Source of the DNA: Prevotella sp. P5-92
GTDB lineage: Bacteria > Bacteroidota > Bacteroidia > Bacteroidales > Bacteroidaceae
Length of the DNA: 64,000 nucleotides
Assembly: GCF_002251245.1 (NCBI RefSeq)
Contig: NZ_NPJG01000023.1
Location: 1-64,000, forward strand
Reading direction: 5' to 3'
Position 1 is the stretch's first letter; every line of letters begins with the position of its first letter. The position numbers and the translations under genes are program-made. Of the stretch, positions 36,946 to 47,404 are shown in pieces. The notes under the pieces were generated by a model. It worked only from the letters and a program-made list of their open reading frames with translations, had not been told where the DNA came from and searched no databases.

Positions 36946-39900
36946 TTAGTCGAGGGTGACGCTCAGACCGAGACCCTTGAGCTCATGGAGGAGCACGTTG
37001 AGTGACTCTGGTATTCCAGGAGTTGGCATTGGGTCGCCCTTGACGATGGCCTCGTATGCCTTGCTACGGCCCACGACGTCGTCAGACTTGATGGTGAGCA
37101 CTTCCTGAAGCACATGGCTTGCGCCGAAGGCCTCGAGAGCCCAGACCTCCATCTCACCGAAACGCTGTCCACCAAACTGTGCCTTACCTCCAAGTGGCTG
37201 CTGTGTGATGAGTGAGTACGGACCGATAGAACGGGCGTGCATCTTGTCTTCCACCATGTGACCGAGTTTGAGGAAGTATGTTATACCTACTGTAGCAGGC
37301 TGGTCGAAGCGCTCACCTGTCTCTCCGTCGTAGAGGTATGTAGAGCAGAGGTGTGGCAGTCCTGCCTTATCAGTCCACTCGGCGAGGTCTTCCAGTTTTG
37401 CTCCGTCGAAGATAGGTGTGGCAAACTTCACGCCAAGCTTCTGTCCTGCTGCACCGAGGATGGCCTCGAAGATCTGTCCAAGGTTCATACGTGATGGCAC
37501 ACCGAGAGGGTTAAGCACGAGGTCAACAGGACGTCCATCCTCGAGGAATGGCATGTCTTCCTGACGTACCACCTTTGATACGATACCTTTGTTACCGTGA
37601 CGACCGGCAAGTTTGTCACCGACACCGATCTTACGTTTCTTGGCAACATATACCTTTGCCATCTGGAGGATGCCAGAGGGCAGTTCGTCGCCGATGGTGA
37701 TGGCAAACTTCTTGCGTTTCATCTCGGCATCGAGCAGCTTGTACTTCTTCAGATAGTTGATCACGAGTTGGGCTATAAGCTTGTTCTTGTGGTCGTCTGA
37801 GGTCCAGTTAATCAATTGGATATCACCATATTCAAGGTTGCGCAGGTTTGTTTGAGTAAACTTGCTTCCCTTGGTGATGATTTCTGCACCTGTGTAGTCT
37901 TTTACGCCATTAGATACCTCATCTTCTGTCAGCTCAAGGAGTTTGTCGATAAGGATATCCTTCAAGTCCTCGTTCTTTGCTGCATACTCGTCGTCGATCT
38001 TGGCCAGGAGCACCTTGTCCTGCTGCTTAGTCTGACGGGTCTTGATGGCACGGGCGAAGAGCTTCTTGTCGATGATGACACCGGTAAGAGACGGGTTGGC
38101 CTTCAGTGAAGAGTCTTTGACATCTCCAGCCTTGTCGCCAAAGATGGCGCGGAGGAGCTTCTCTTCTGGAGATGGGTCGCTCTCTCCCTTAGGAGAAATC
38201 TTTCCAATGAGGATGTCGCCTGGTTCTACTCTTGCACCTACGCGGATGATACCGTTCTCGTCGAGGTCTTTTGTTGCTTCCTCGCTGACGTTTGGTATGT
38301 CGGCAGTGAACTCTTCCACTCCACGTTTTGTCTCGCGCACATCGAGTGAATACTCATCAACGTGAACAGATGTAAGCACGTCGTCGCGTACGATACGTTC
38401 GTTGAGGACGATGGCGTCCTCATAGTTGTAACCCTTCCAAGGCATGTAAGCAACGAGGAGGTTGCGTCCCAGTGCGAGTTCTCCGTTTTCGGTAGCATAT
38501 CCTTCGGTGAGGATATCTCCGGTCTTCACGCGCTGTCCTTTTGAACAGATTGGACGGAGGTCGATGGTCATATTCTGGTTAGTACGACGGAACTTCGGTA
38601 TTCTGTATTCCTTGAGTGCTGGCTCAAAGCTTACAAACTCCTCGTCCTCCGTACGGTCGTAGAGAATGCGTATAGTGGTGGCGTCAACATATTCGATGAC
38701 ACCATCGCCTTCAGCTGTAATCATCGTGCGTGAGTTCTCGCATATCTGCTTCTCGATGCCGGTACCTACTATAGGAGCCTCGTTGTGGAGCAGAGGTACG
38801 GCCTGGCGCATCATGTTTGATCCCATCAGCGCACGGTGTGCGTCGTCATGCTCGAGGAATGGAATCAGCGATGCTGCTGGTGATGCTATCTGCTGTGGCG
38901 ACACGTCGATGAGGTCAACCTGTGCCGGTGGCACAACGGGGAAGTCAGCATCCTGACGGCATTTCACCACGTCGCGGATGAATGTGCCGTCGTCGTTCAA
39001 TGGGGCGTTACCCTGACCGATAACGTGATCCTCTTCTTCCTCAGCGGTGAGATATACTATGTGGTCGTTGTTGAGGTCGGCAATGCCACCCTCAACCTTA
39101 CGATATGGTGTCTGGATAAATCCGAGGTTATTAATCTTCGCATATACACAGAGAGACGAGATAAGTCCGATGTTTGGACCTTCAGGGCTCTCGATAGGAC
39201 AGAGACGTCCGTAGTGTGTGTAGTGTACGTCACGCACCTCGAAACCTGCTCTTTCGCGCGACAGACCGCCAGGTCCGAGTGCTGAAAGACGGCGCTTGTG
39301 TGTAACCTCTGCCAACGGGTTGGTCTGGTCCATGAACTGTGACAGAGGATTGGTGCCGAAGAACGAGTTGATGACACTCGAAATGGTCTTGGCGTTGATA
39401 AGGTCGGTCGGTGTGAAGACCTCATTGTCTCTGACGTTCATACGCTCACGTATGGTACGGTTCATGCGGGCAAGACCAATGGCGAATTGGTTGCCGAGTT
39501 GTTCGCCGACGGTACGTACACGACGGTTTGACAAGTGGTCGATATCATCCACGGTAGCTTTTGAATTGATAAGCTGAATAAGATATTTGATAATCTCGAT
39601 GATATCCTCTTTTGTCAATACGCGTACATTCATGTCGGTATTGAGCGAGAGTTTCTTGTTGATACGATAGCGACCTACCTCGCCGAGGTCATATCGCTTG
39701 TCTGAGAAGAACAGGTTCTGGATCACCTCACGCGCGCTGGCGTCATCGGCAGGGTCTGCATTACGCAACTGGCGATAGATATAGAGCACGGCTTCCTTTT
39801 CTGAGTTTGAAGGGTCCTTCTGCAGTGTATTGAAGATGATAGAGTAGTCCTGGGCGGTATTCTCGTCCTTGTGAACAAGAATCGTAGTGGCATTGCTCTC

Positions 39901-40758
39901 GAGGATCTCCATCATGTTCTCTTCCGTAATCTCTGTCTCACGTTCCATGATTACCTCGTTACGCTCGATAGATACTACTTCACCGGTATCCTCGTCAACG
40001 AAGTCCTCGTTCCAGCTCTTCAGCACGCGTGCGGCGAGACGCTTGCCAAGCACCTTCTTCAGATTGCTCTTGTTCACCTTTACCTCTTCGGCAAGTTCGA
40101 AAATCTGAAGGATGTCCTTGTCAGCTTCGAAACCTATAGCACGTAGCAGCGTTGTAACAGGCAACTTCTTCTTTCGGTCGATGTAAGCGTACATCACATT
40201 ATTGATGTCAGTGGCAAACTCTATCCACGATCCTTTGAAAGGAATGATACGTGCAGAGTAGAGCAGAGTGCCGTTGGCATGTACGCTCTGTCCGAAGAAC
40301 ACGCCGGGTGAGCGGTGAAGCTGCGACACTACGACGCGTTCGGCACCGTTGATGACAAACGTGCCGTTAGATGTCATATATGGAATAGGGCCAAGGAAAA
40401 CGTCCTGAATCACGGTTCCGAAATCTTCATGATCAGGGTCTGTACAATAAAGCTTCAGCTTGGCTTTCAAGGGTACGCTATATGTAAGTCCGCGCTCGAG
40501 ACATTCGTCTATGCTGTAACGTGGAGGGTCGATATAGTAATCCAAGAACTCAAGAACGAAATTGTTTCTTGTGTCGGTGATAGGGAAGTTTTCTGCAAAC
40601 ACCTTATACAAACCGTCATTCTTGCGTTCCTCAGGTGGTGTGTCCAACTGCAGGAAGTCTTTGAAAGACTTTAATTGCACATCAAGGAAATCCGGAATAG
40701 GCATCGGATTCTTGACGCTGCCAAAATTAATTCTGTTGTCTATTAGTTTTGAAGCCAT
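36946..40758 (-). CDS. rpoB: DNA-directed RNA polymerase beta subunit
   Basis: 1270 residues. Catalytic beta subunit, complete from lobe domains to the C-terminal clamp ([21 protein letters not shown]). Conserved sites: LAGRHGNKG near residue 1050. In the rifampicin pocket (about 460-530) [17 protein letters not shown] and [12 protein letters not shown] have wild-type residues at the positions most often mutated in resistance (D of MDQ, H of THK, S of SAL). 165 bases separate it from rplL, with a terminator-like hairpin between them. Confidence 0.99.
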   Translation of the reverse strand: MASKLIDNRINFGSVKNPMPIPDFLDVQLKSFKDFLQLDTPPEERKNDGLYKVFAENFPITDTRNNFVLEFLDYYIDPPRYSIDECLERGLTYSVPLKAKLKLYCTDPDHEDFGTVIQDVFLGPIPYMTSNGTFVINGAERVVVSQLHRSPGVFFGQSVHANGTLLYSARIIPFKGSWIEFATDINNVMYAYIDRKKKLPVTTLLRAIGFEADKDILQIFELAEEVKVNKSNLKKVLGKRLAARVLKSWNEDFVDEDTGEVVSIERNEVIMERETEITEENMMEILESNATTILVHKDENTAQDYSIIFNTLQKDPSNSEKEAVLYIYRQLRNADPADDASAREVIQNLFFSDKRYDLGEVGRYRINKKLSLNTDMNVRVLTKEDIIEIIKYLIQLINSKATVDDIDHLSNRRVRTVGEQLGNQFAIGLARMNRTIRERMNVRDNEVFTPTDLINAKTISSVINSFFGTNPLSQFMDQTNPLAEVTHKRRLSALGPGGLSRERAGFEVRDVHYTHYGRLCPIESPEGPNIGLISSLCVYAKINNLGFIQTPYRKVEGGIADLNNDHIVYLTAEEEEDHVIGQGNAPLNDDGTFIRDVVKCRQDADFPVVPPAQVDLIDVSPQQIASPAASLIPFLEHDDAHRALMGSNMMRQAVPLLHNEAPIVGTGIEKQICENSRTMITAEGDGVIEYVDATTIRILYDRTEDEEFVSFEPALKEYRIPKFRRTNQNMTIDLRPICSKGQRVKTGDILTEGYATENGELALGRNLLVAYMPWKGYNYEDAIVLNERIVRDDVLTSVHVDEYSLDVRETKRGVEEFTADIPNVSEEATKDLDENGIIRVGARVEPGDILIGKISPKGESDPSPEEKLLRAIFGDKAGDVKDSSLKANPSLTGVIIDKKLFARAIKTRQTKQQDKVLLAKIDDEYAAKNEDLKDILIDKLLELTEDEVSNGVKDYTGAEIITKGSKFTQTNLRNLEYGDIQLINWTSDDHKNKLIAQLVINYLKKYKLLDAEMKRKKFAITIGDELPSGILQMAKVYVAKKRKIGVGDKLAGRHGNKGIVSKVVRQEDMPFLEDGRPVDLVLNPLGVPSRMNLGQIFEAILGAAGQKLGVKFATPIFDGAKLEDLAEWTDKAGLPHLCSTYLYDGETGERFDQPATVGITYFLKLGHMVEDKMHARSIGPYSLITQQPLGGKAQFGGQRFGEMEVWALEAFGASHVLQEVLTIKSDDVVGRSKAYEAIVKGDPMPTPGIPESLNVLLHELKGLGLSVTLD

Positions 40759-40861
40759 AAAATAAATATATGTCTTGGATGGACTGAACAGTCCGTGAAA
40801 AGTCGAATATAGACCGGTGCGGTCTCACGAGAAGAAGAGATGTCAGTGTCATAAAAGACAC

Positions 40862-40899
40862 AAAAAGGTTAAGAATCTTCTACTTAAAGATTCTTAACC
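40862..40899 (-). terminator. Attenuator-like terminator between rplL and rpoB
   Basis: Perfect 13-base stem (40867-40879 with 40887-40899) followed on the minus strand by five Ts (40866-40862). It should stop part of the transcripts after rplL, lowering rpoBC relative to ribosomal proteins, as known for the rplL-rpoB gap in other bacteria. I see no new promoter between it and rpoB. Confidence 0.8.
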
Positions 40900-40923
40900 A
40901 ATATGTATCGATAAAGTGCTAAA

Positions 40924-41301
40924 TTACTTCAGCTCTACAACAGCACCAGCTGCCTCGATGGTCTTCTTGAGGTTCTCAGCCTCGTCCTTAGAAAGACCTT
41001 CCTTCAGTGTTGAAGGAGCGCCATCTACGAGGTCCTTAGCTTCCTTCAGACCAAGACCGCAAGCTTCCTTAACAGCCTTTACAACCTGCAACTTAGCAGC
41101 ACCAGCCTCCTTAAGAACAACGTCGAAAGAGGTCTTCTCCTCAGCTGCGGCCTCAGCGCCACCAGCAGCAGGAGCAGCTACTGCAACAGCTGCAGCGGCG
41201 GGCTCAATTCCATACTCGTCCTTGAGGACTGTTGCCAACTCGTTAACTTCCTTTACAGTAAGATTTACCAATGTTTCAGCGATAGCTTTGATATCTGCCA
41301 T
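40924..41301 (-). CDS. rplL: 50S ribosomal protein L7/L12
   Basis: 125 residues. The stalk protein that recruits translation GTPases: N-terminal dimer helices (about 1-33), an Ala-rich hinge (about 36-55), and a globular C-terminal domain with [41 protein letters not shown]. The next gene upstream is rplJ, its partner. Confidence 0.98.
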   Translation of the reverse strand: MADIKAIAETLVNLTVKEVNELATVLKDEYGIEPAAAAVAVAAPAAGGAEAAAEEKTSFDVVLKEAGAAKLQVVKAVKEACGLGLKEAKDLVDGAPSTLKEGLSKDEAENLKKTIEAAGAVVELK

Positions 41302-41352
41302 TTTATTTAAATATTTAATTGTTTTTAATTTAATTAATTGTGACTTTAAGTT

Positions 41353-41871
41353 TTATTCAGGACGCTCGCCTAAAGTCTTCAGCACACCATGGATGGTGTT
41401 TGCACCTGATTGGAGAGCAGAAACAACGTTCTTTGCAGGAGACTGCAGCAGTGCCACAACATCTGCGAGGAGTTCGTTCTTGCTCTTGAGAGCTGCAAGC
41501 TCCTCAAGTCTGTCGGCACCGACGAAGATGCTCTCTTCTGCATAAGCAGCCTTGAGTGCAGGGATGCCTTCCTTCTTGTATTCCTTGAGCAGTTTTGCAG
41601 GTACGTTAGCCGTAGTAGTGAACATTACGGCGGTATTACCCTTCAAGCAGTCATAGAGTGGAGAGAAATCTACTCCAGAAGCCTCGAGTGCCTTCTGGAG
41701 CAAAGTGTTCTTAACAACTTCGAGCTTTATCTCACTCTTGAAGCACTTACGGCGCAGATCGCTTGTCTTCTCAGCGTTCAATCCAGTCAAGTCAACCAGA
41801 TAGAAGTGAGGATATTCCTTGAGCTTCTGTCCGAGTTCTACGATTATAGTATCCTTTAATTCCTTTTTCAT
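41353..41871 (-). CDS. rplJ: 50S ribosomal protein L10
   Basis: 172 residues. Base of the L7/L12 stalk: N-terminal globular domain (FYLVDLTGLNAEKTSDLRRKCF) and the C-terminal helix that binds L7/L12 dimers. Only 20 bases separate it from rplA, so there is little room for the long L10 autoregulatory leader known in enterobacteria. Confidence 0.97.
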   Translation of the reverse strand: MKKELKDTIIVELGQKLKEYPHFYLVDLTGLNAEKTSDLRRKCFKSEIKLEVVKNTLLQKALEASGVDFSPLYDCLKGNTAVMFTTTANVPAKLLKEYKKEGIPALKAAYAEESIFVGADRLEELAALKSKNELLADVVALLQSPAKNVVSALQSGANTIHGVLKTLGERPE

Positions 41872-41891
41872 TTTACTAAACTTTTAACGAG

Positions 41892-42584
41892 TTATTCAAC
41901 TGATTTAGGATCTACCTTGATACCCTTACTCATAGTGCTTGAAATAAAGATACTCTTGAGATATGTACCTTTAGCAGCAGCAGGCTTCAGCTTGATGATA
42001 GTCTGGATGAACTCCTTAGCGTTCTCGTAGATCTTCTCTGGTGAGAATGAAACCTTACCGATAGAAGCGTGTACGATACCAGCCTTGTCAACCTTGAAGT
42101 CGATCTTACCCTGCTTAACCTCGCGTACGGCCTTAGCGACATCCATTGTCACAGTACCGCTCTTTGGGTTAGGCATAAGTCCGCGAGGACCGAGGATACG
42201 ACCGAGAGCACCAATCTTACCCATGCACGAAGGCATTGTGATGATGACGTCAACGTCTGTCCATCCACCCTTGATCTTCTCTACATATTCGTCGAGACCA
42301 ACATAGTCAGCGCCAGCTTCCTTAGCAGCAGCTTCAGCGTCAGCAGTACAGAGGCAGAGTACGCGTGTAACCTTACCAGTTCCGTTAGGCAGTGAAACGA
42401 CACCGCGAACCATCTGGTTAGCCTTGCGTGGATCTACACCCAAGCGTACGTCGATATCCAAGGATGCGTCGAACTTGGTTGTTGTAATTTCTTTAACCAG
42501 TTCTGCAGCTTCCTTTAGAGAGTATGCTTTCCCTGCTTCAACCTTGTCAGCCACCAACTTTTGATTTTTTGTCAGTTTACTCAT
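41892..42584 (-). CDS. rplA: 50S ribosomal protein L1
   Basis: 230 residues, normal length. Binds 23S rRNA at the L1 stalk and can repress its own mRNA. Motifs: [52 protein letters not shown]. Follows rplK by 20 bases. Confidence 0.98.
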   Translation of the reverse strand: MSKLTKNQKLVADKVEAGKAYSLKEAAELVKEITTTKFDASLDIDVRLGVDPRKANQMVRGVVSLPNGTGKVTRVLCLCTADAEAAAKEAGADYVGLDEYVEKIKGGWTDVDVIITMPSCMGKIGALGRILGPRGLMPNPKSGTVTMDVAKAVREVKQGKIDFKVDKAGIVHASIGKVSFSPEKIYENAKEFIQTIIKLKPAAAKGTYLKSIFISSTMSKGIKVDPKSVE

Positions 42585-42604
42585 TTTTAAATTGAAGTTT
42601 TAAA

Positions 42605-43045
42605 TTATTTACCAGGGAACTCCCCTTGTACAGTGATACCCATACTTCTTGCCGTACCTGCGATCAGCTTCATAGCTGACTCTACAGTAAAGCAGTTCAA
42701 GTCACTCATCTTGTCCTCAGCGATTGCCTTAACCTGATCCCAAGTCACACTTGCAACCTTCTTGCGGTTAGGCTGAGCAGAGCCGCTCTTCACCTTGGCT
42801 GCTTCCTTAAGCTGTACAGCTGCAGGAGGAGTCTTGATGACAAAGCTAAAAGACTTGTCTGCATAGTAGGTGATAACGACAGGAAGAATCTTACCTGCCT
42901 TATCCTGTGTTCTGGCGTTAAATTCCTTGCAGAATCCCATGATGTTTATACCCTTCGAACCAAGTGCAGGTCCTACTGGTGGTGAGGGATTTGCAGCGCC
43001 ACCCTTAATCTGTAATTTGATTAATCCAGCAACTTCTTTAGCCAT
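42605..43045 (-). CDS. rplK: 50S ribosomal protein L11
   Basis: 146 residues. Binds the GTPase-associated centre of 23S rRNA. N-terminal [34 protein letters not shown] and C-terminal rRNA-binding part with [14 protein letters not shown] [12 protein letters not shown]. The 91-base gap to nusG has no clear promoter. Confidence 0.98.
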   Translation of the reverse strand: MAKEVAGLIKLQIKGGAANPSPPVGPALGSKGINIMGFCKEFNARTQDKAGKILPVVITYYADKSFSFVIKTPPAAVQLKEAAKVKSGSAQPNRKKVASVTWDQVKAIAEDKMSDLNCFTVESAMKLIAGTARSMGITVQGEFPGK

Positions 43046-43136
43046 TTGTATTTTTTATTTTTTTAATTGTTAAGCGTCTGGCCTGAGCCATCCGCCGTGT
43101 ATAAAGGACATCGGCCGTACCGTAACAAATCACGGC

Positions 43137-43688
43137 TTATTCCTTTTCAACTTGCGAAAAACTTAATTCGAGAGGAGATTTCCTTCCGAATATCTTGACC
43201 ATAACCCTCAGCTTGCGCTTCTCGGCGTTCACCTCTTCGATGATACCGCTGAAGCCGCTGAACGGACCGTCGGTGACTTTGACTGCATCGTCCACATTGT
43301 ATGGGACAGCAACTTCCGACACTTCGATAGTTGACTCCTCGGCAGAACCGAGAATCCTATTGATATCAGCTTGTTTAACAGGAGAAGGATTATCCAAACC
43401 ACCTAAGAAACCCAAGACATTGGGCATAAAACGAAGAGTGTGCGCCACCTCGCCCTGAAGTCTCGCCTGGATAAGCACATATCCTGGCAAGTAGAGTTTC
43501 TCTTTGATCACTCTCTTTCCATTGCGAAGCACTGCATACTTCTCTGTCGGGAGCAGTATCTCTCCTACATTGTCTTTCAGCACATCGTTGTTCACGATAG
43601 CTTTTTCCAAGTATTCTTTGACCTTTGCTTCCTTACCACTAACGGCACGTAGGACGTACCATTTCATACCTGTCTCAGACATCTCCAA
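43137..43688 (-). CDS. nusG: Transcription termination/antitermination factor NusG
   Basis: 183 residues from ATG at 43688; ATG at 43682 (MSETGMKWYVL) is an alternative. NGN domain at the start (KWYVLRAVSGKEAKVKEYL, YLPGYVLIQA) and a C-terminal KOW domain (VKVTDGPFSGFSGIIEEVNAEKRKLRVMVKIFGR). Binds RNA polymerase and couples it to ribosomes or Rho. Six bases after secE. Confidence 0.97.
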   Translation of the reverse strand: MEMSETGMKWYVLRAVSGKEAKVKEYLEKAIVNNDVLKDNVGEILLPTEKYAVLRNGKRVIKEKLYLPGYVLIQARLQGEVAHTLRFMPNVLGFLGGLDNPSPVKQADINRILGSAEESTIEVSEVAVPYNVDDAVKVTDGPFSGFSGIIEEVNAEKRKLRVMVKIFGRKSPLELSFSQVEKE

Positions 43689-43694
43689 ATAAAA

Positions 43695-43886
43695 TTAGTT
43701 GGGATAAATAGAACTCATAACAAACTTAAATACCAAGTCCATAGCCCACACTACCAATGCAATGACTAGGGAAGCAGATAAAACAACCACTGCACTATGT
43801 GTAAGCTCGCGGCCTGTTGGCCAAGTCGTATTTTGTGCAAGTTCAACGTAACACGCCTTGCAATAATTGACGAATTTCTTAATCAT
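43695..43886 (-). CDS. secE: Preprotein translocase subunit SecE
   Basis: 63 residues from ATG at 43886 (MIKKFVNYCKACYVELAQNTTWPT), with the single C-terminal membrane helix (about 30-57) of short bacterial SecE. A GTG at 43904 would extend it by six residues but lies inside the tRNA-Trp 3' end, so the ATG is chosen. Sits between tRNA-Trp and nusG, the classic place. Confidence 0.95.
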   Translation of the reverse strand: MIKKFVNYCKACYVELAQNTTWPTGRELTHSAVVVLSASLVIALVVWAMDLVFKFVMSSIYPN

Positions 43887-43901
43887 ATCGCTATCTTTTA
43901 G

Positions 43902-43974
43902 CACGGGAAGGAGGACTCGAACCCACGACCCTCGGTTTTGGAGACCGATGCTCTACCAACTGAGCTATTCCCGT
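43902..43974 (-). tRNA. tRNA-Trp (CCA anticodon)
   Basis: 73 bases on the minus strand. Acceptor stem ACGGGAA/TTCCCGT plus G discriminator, D-arm TAGCTCAGTTGGTAGAGCA, anticodon loop with CCA, and T-arm GGGTTCGAGTCC. CCA is not encoded. Confidence 0.96.
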
Positions 43975-43978
43975 ATTT

Positions 43979-44006
43979 AGGTTCCCAAGCGTTGTCTTGG
44001 GAACCT
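43979..44006 (-). other. Hairpin between tuf and tRNA-Trp
   Basis: Perfect 11-base stem (43979-43989 with 43996-44006) with a six-base loop. On the minus strand no T-tract follows and the tRNA begins five bases after it. It may mark an RNA-processing site or protect the tuf mRNA end rather than terminate. Confidence 0.55.
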
Positions 44007-44024
44007 ATTTATATTATCTGAGTA

Positions 44025-45218
44025 TTAGTCCTCGATAATCTCAGTAATCTGACCAGCACCTACTGTACGTCCACCCTCGCGGATAGCGAAACGGAGACCT
44101 ACGTTAAGGGCAACGGCGTAGATGAGCTCAACAGTGATAGTTACGTTATCACCAGGCATTACCATTTCTACACCCTCTGGCAGAGTGATCTCACCTGTAC
44201 AGTCCATTGTACGGAGGTAGAACTGAGGACGATACTTGTTGCCGAATGGAGTGTGACGACCACCCTCTTCCTTCTTCAGAACATATATCTGAGCCTTAAA
44301 TCTCTTGAATGGCTTGATCTGTCCTGGGTGGCAGAGTACCATACCGCGCTTGATTTCCTTCTTGTCGATACCACGGAGAAGAAGACCTACGTTGTCACCA
44401 GCCTGACCCTCATCAAGGAGCTTGCGGAACATCTCAACGCCAGTTACAACTGACTTCTTGTCCTCACCAAGACCGAGGAGCTCAACCTCATCACCTACGT
44501 GGATAACACCAGTCTCGATACGACCAGTAGCAACAGTACCACGACCTGTGATAGAGAATACGTCCTCAACAGGCATAAGGAATGGCTTATCTGTGTCACG
44601 TGGAGGAAGTGGAATCCAGTTGTCAACAGCATCCATCAGCTCCATTACCTTTTCAACCCACTTGTCAACTCCGTTAAGAGCACCAAGGGCAGAACCACGG
44701 ATGATAGGAGTGTTGTCGCCATCGTACTCATACTGATCGAGAAGCTCGCGCATCTCCATCTCAACGAGTTCGAGCATTTCCTCATCCTCAACCATATCGC
44801 ACTTGTTCAGGAATACAACCAACTTTGGAACGTTTACCTGACGAGCGAGAAGTACGTGCTCACGTGTCTGAGGCATAGGACCATCAGTAGCAGCAACTAC
44901 GATAATAGCACCGTCCATCTGAGCAGCACCAGTAACCATGTTCTTCACATAGTCAGCGTGTCCCGGGCAGTCAACGTGTGCATAGTGACGATTAGCTGTC
45001 TCATACTCGATATGAGCAGTGTTGATGGTGATACCACGCTCTTTCTCTTCAGGAGCGTTGTCAATCTGATCGAAAGACTTAATTTCCTCGCTACCGAAGC
45101 CCTTCTCGTGAAGAACCTTAGAGATGGCAGCAGTCAGAGTAGTCTTACCGTGGTCAACGTGACCAATTGTACCAATGTTTACGTGCGGTTTGGTACGGAC
45201 AAATGTCTCTTTTGCCAT
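44025..45218 (-). CDS. tuf: Elongation factor Tu
   Basis: 397 residues. GTPase that brings aminoacyl-tRNA to the ribosome. G1 [11 protein letters not shown] (residues 19-29), G3 [13 protein letters not shown]4 NKCDM, G5-type GSALGAL, and domains 2 and 3 intact. Preceded by four tRNA genes and followed by tRNA-Trp, secE and nusG. Confidence 0.99.
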   Translation of the reverse strand: MAKETFVRTKPHVNIGTIGHVDHGKTTLTAAISKVLHEKGFGSEEIKSFDQIDNAPEEKERGITINTAHIEYETANRHYAHVDCPGHADYVKNMVTGAAQMDGAIIVVAATDGPMPQTREHVLLARQVNVPKLVVFLNKCDMVEDEEMLELVEMEMRELLDQYEYDGDNTPIIRGSALGALNGVDKWVEKVMELMDAVDNWIPLPPRDTDKPFLMPVEDVFSITGRGTVATGRIETGVIHVGDEVELLGLGEDKKSVVTGVEMFRKLLDEGQAGDNVGLLLRGIDKKEIKRGMVLCHPGQIKPFKRFKAQIYVLKKEEGGRHTPFGNKYRPQFYLRTMDCTGEITLPEGVEMVMPGDNVTITVELIYAVALNVGLRFAIREGGRTVGAGQITEIIED

Positions 45219-45275
45219 AGCTTTTACTTGTTTATTTAATTTTAATGAATAATCTGTTTGATGATTTTTATTTAG

Positions 45276-45347
<72 letters not shown>

Positions 45348-45355
45348 AACAAGAG

Positions 45356-45428
45356 AGCGGAAAACGGGGCTCAAACCCGCGACCCCCAGCTTGGAAGGCT
45401 AGTGCTCTATCAACTGAGCTATTTCCGC
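45356..45428 (-). tRNA. tRNA-Gly (UCC anticodon)
   Basis: 73 bases; acceptor GCGGAAA/TTTCCGC with T discriminator, anticodon loop CTTCCAA (TCC), T-arm GGGTTTGAGCCC. Confidence 0.96.
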
Positions 45429-45477
45429 TTATCACTCTGTATTGGCTTTCGCCAAAAAACATATTGGCATCTTTTTG

Positions 45478-45560
45478 TGGGTGCTGATGGATTCGAACCA
45501 CCGAAGTCGAAAGACAGCAGATTTACAGTCTGCCCCATTTGGCCACTCTGGAAAACACCC
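45478..45560 (-). tRNA. tRNA-Tyr (GUA anticodon)
   Basis: 83 bases with the long variable arm of class II tRNAs; acceptor GGGTGTT/AGCACCC with A discriminator, anticodon loop CTGTAAA (GTA), T-arm GGTTCGAATCC. Confidence 0.95.
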
Positions 45561-45575
45561 GTGCCTTTTGTTTTG

Positions 45576-45649
45576 AGCCTCTTGTCGGATTCGAACCAAC
45601 GACCCCGAGATTACAAATCACGTGCTCTGGCCAACTGAGCTAAAGAGGC
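45576..45649 (-). tRNA. tRNA-Thr (UGU anticodon)
   Basis: 74 bases; acceptor GCCTCTT/AAGAGGC with T discriminator, anticodon loop TTTGTAA (TGT), T-arm TGGTTCGAATCC. First gene of the tRNA-tuf-secE-nusG-rpl-rpo unit. Confidence 0.95.
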
Positions 45650-45703
45650 TTGTACCTTGCAGCCGCATCCCTTTCGGTAAGCAGTACTGTCGGAAATCGG
45701 CTG

Positions 45704-45734
45704 CAAAGGTACGCATTATTTTTTAATTACCAAA
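45704..45734 (-). promoter_or_regulatory. Promoter of the tRNA-tuf-ribosomal-rpoBC unit
   Basis: On the minus strand TTTG (45734-45731), 19 bases, TACCTTTG (45711-45704): a perfect consensus match 55 bases before the first tRNA, immediately after the hpf stop. Confidence 0.85.
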
Positions 45735-45751
45735 ATTTTTCAGCGTTTTTT

Positions 45752-46051
45752 TTAGTAATTTCTTGTTTTTTCTTTATATTTCTGCAGTTGAACCCGCATG
45801 GAATCCACTCCAAGGTCGATTGATTCCTCAAAAGTGTCGCTCACCTTTTCCACAAATAATGTGTTTCCAGGCACCGTGACGCTAATCCCAACTTCCTTGT
45901 TTTGGGCCGTTGCAGGCTTTACAACCTTTAATTGCACCTCTACTTTCTGAATATCTTCGTATGTTTTCTCTAACTTGGCGATTTTCTTTTCGATAAACGC
46001 CTGTAACTTCTCGGTAGCGTCAAAATGAATTGACTGAATCTTAATTTCCAT
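45752..46051 (-). CDS. hpf: Ribosome hibernation-promoting factor (short HPF/RaiA type)
   Basis: 99 residues from ATG at 46051 (MEIKIQSIHFDATEKLQAF); a TTG at 46063 would add four residues. Fold beta-alpha-beta of the S30AE family (KKIAKLEKTYEDIQKVEVQLKVVKP, SVTVPGNTLFVEKVSDTFEESIDLGVDSMRVQLQKYKEK). It lacks the C-terminal dimerisation domain of long HPF, so it is the short form. Binds the 30S channel to silence ribosomes in slow growth. 22 bases after the recombinase gene. Confidence 0.92.
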   Translation of the reverse strand: MEIKIQSIHFDATEKLQAFIEKKIAKLEKTYEDIQKVEVQLKVVKPATAQNKEVGISVTVPGNTLFVEKVSDTFEESIDLGVDSMRVQLQKYKEKTRNY

Positions 46052-46073
46052 AGATACCTCCAATTTTTAAAGG

Positions 46074-46955
46074 TTATGCCCGTGGGTGGGCTTGTTTATA
46101 AACTCGCTTTAGCTGCTCGAATGTCGTATGGGTGTATATCTCGGTCGTTGATAGACTTTGATGTCCCAGCAGCTGTTTTACACTTTCTATTCCTGCGCCG
46201 TGGTTCAGGAGGGCGGTGGCATAAGTGTGTCTGAGCACGTGTGGCGATCGTTTTTGCATCGTGGTCACCTTGCCGAGTGAGTCTCTCACCGCCTTGGTTA
46301 CAAAGGATGGGCTTAGTCTTTGCCCTTGTGCACTGAGAAGCAGTCCTTCTGTCTGTCTTGTTGTCTCCCGGTCTCGCTTCTCGATGTATGCCGTCAAGGC
46401 ATCGCGGAGTTCATTGCCGAAAGGCACTATCCTCTGTTTGTTGCGCTTTCCTGTCACCTTTATGGTGCATTGTCTGAAATCGATGTCAGCGTCGTTGAGT
46501 CCTATCAGCTCCGCCTTTCTTATACCTGTTTCATATAATAATATAATTAAGGTACGCGCGAGGACTTCTTTGTAGCTGTCGCCCCATAGCTCTTCGTTGT
46601 CTATGAGTCTGTCCATGTCGGTCTCCTTGACGAATTTGGGCAGGGGCTTGGCTTTCTTGGGTCCTTTCACCAGATGTGCGGGGTTCTTGCTTACCAATGC
46701 TCGTTTCAGTGCGAACCGGTAGAAAGACCGCAGGGCGGAGAGTCGTCTGTTGACTGATGTGGCTGCATGACCTTTGTCCATCATGTGCTCAACCCATCCT
46801 CTGACGATGTCCTGGTCGATGGTTTCCCACGACAGATGGTCGTCGATGGCCTCAAAAAACTGTCTGAAGTCGTTCAGATCATCTCCGTATCTTGCGACTG
46901 TCAGCGGCGACATGTTCTTCTCGTGTCGCATGTATTCAAGGAACTTTTCAACCAT
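46074..46955 (-). CDS. xerC: Tyrosine recombinase, XerC/XerD type
   Basis: 293 residues. Site-specific recombinase for resolving chromosome dimers at dif. SAM-like core-binding N-terminal domain (about 1-90), catalytic domain with the full set R146 (GIRKAEL), K170 (VTGKRNK), H239 and R242 (HVLRHTYAT), H265 (LLGHQSL) and the nucleophile Y274 (EIYTH). Length and context (rpsU and hpf neighbours) indicate the housekeeping enzyme, not a phage or transposon integrase. XerC versus XerD cannot be decided here. Confidence 0.92.
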   Translation of the reverse strand: MVEKFLEYMRHEKNMSPLTVARYGDDLNDFRQFFEAIDDHLSWETIDQDIVRGWVEHMMDKGHAATSVNRRLSALRSFYRFALKRALVSKNPAHLVKGPKKAKPLPKFVKETDMDRLIDNEELWGDSYKEVLARTLIILLYETGIRKAELIGLNDADIDFRQCTIKVTGKRNKQRIVPFGNELRDALTAYIEKRDRETTRQTEGLLLSAQGQRLSPSFVTKAVRDSLGKVTTMQKRSPHVLRHTYATALLNHGAGIESVKQLLGHQSLSTTEIYTHTTFEQLKRVYKQAHPRA

Positions 46956-47031
46956 CTTTCACTGCGTTTTCAGTTTTCAGCAGCGAATTTACGGAAATTT
47001 TTCGAAACTACCAAATTTTTTCGGGGTTTTT

Positions 47032-47223
47032 TTATTCCTCGGTAGCTCTAAGCTTCTGTACGTAAATGGCGTGTTCCATCTTAAGTCTCTTAAGTACAGA
47101 TGGTTTGTCGAACTGCTGACGTGCGCGGAGTTCTTTTACTACACCTGTCTTTTCAAACTTTCTCTTGAACTTCTTGAGGGCCTTCTCAATGTTTTCGCCT
47201 TCCTTTACTGGTACAATAATCAT
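47032..47223 (-). CDS. rpsU: 30S ribosomal protein S21
   Basis: 63 residues: MIIVPVKEGENIEKALKKFKRKFEKTGV and the basic C-terminal RARQQFDKPSVLKRLK. Binds near the 3' end of 16S rRNA. First gene of the rpsU-xerC-hpf unit, with its own promoter at 47295. Confidence 0.97.
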   Translation of the reverse strand: MIIVPVKEGENIEKALKKFKRKFEKTGVVKELRARQQFDKPSVLKRLKMEHAIYVQKLRATEE

Positions 47224-47294
47224 TTTGCTTTTACTTTTTTAATTTATTAATTTTGAATGTTAATATTTTGGACGTTCTTGTCCGATTTGGGGTG

Positions 47295-47325
47295 CAAAGT
47301 TACTGATAATTTGCGAGATACGCAA
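47295..47325 (-). promoter_or_regulatory. Promoter of rpsU-xerC-hpf
   Basis: Minus strand TTG (47325-47323), 20 bases, TAACTTTG (47302-47295), 72 bases before rpsU. Good consensus match. Confidence 0.72.
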
Positions 47326-47404
47326 GTTTTTCGGCTTTTTTTTTGCATTTTGCCTGGCAAAATGATTGCTTCCCTCTCCTTTCTGCATCGATTTGGCGTG
47401 TTTT

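Noticed and set aside
44499..45239. 246-codon open frame on the plus strand opposite tuf
   Set aside because: It mirrors tuf exactly, has no family resemblance, and arises from strong codon bias on the real strand. Similar long antisense frames opposite the SusC, SusD and peptidase genes were rejected for the same reason.
46074..46955. Phage or transposon integrase
   Set aside because: Size, full catalytic set and housekeeping neighbours fit XerC/XerD; no att-like repeats or phage genes nearby.
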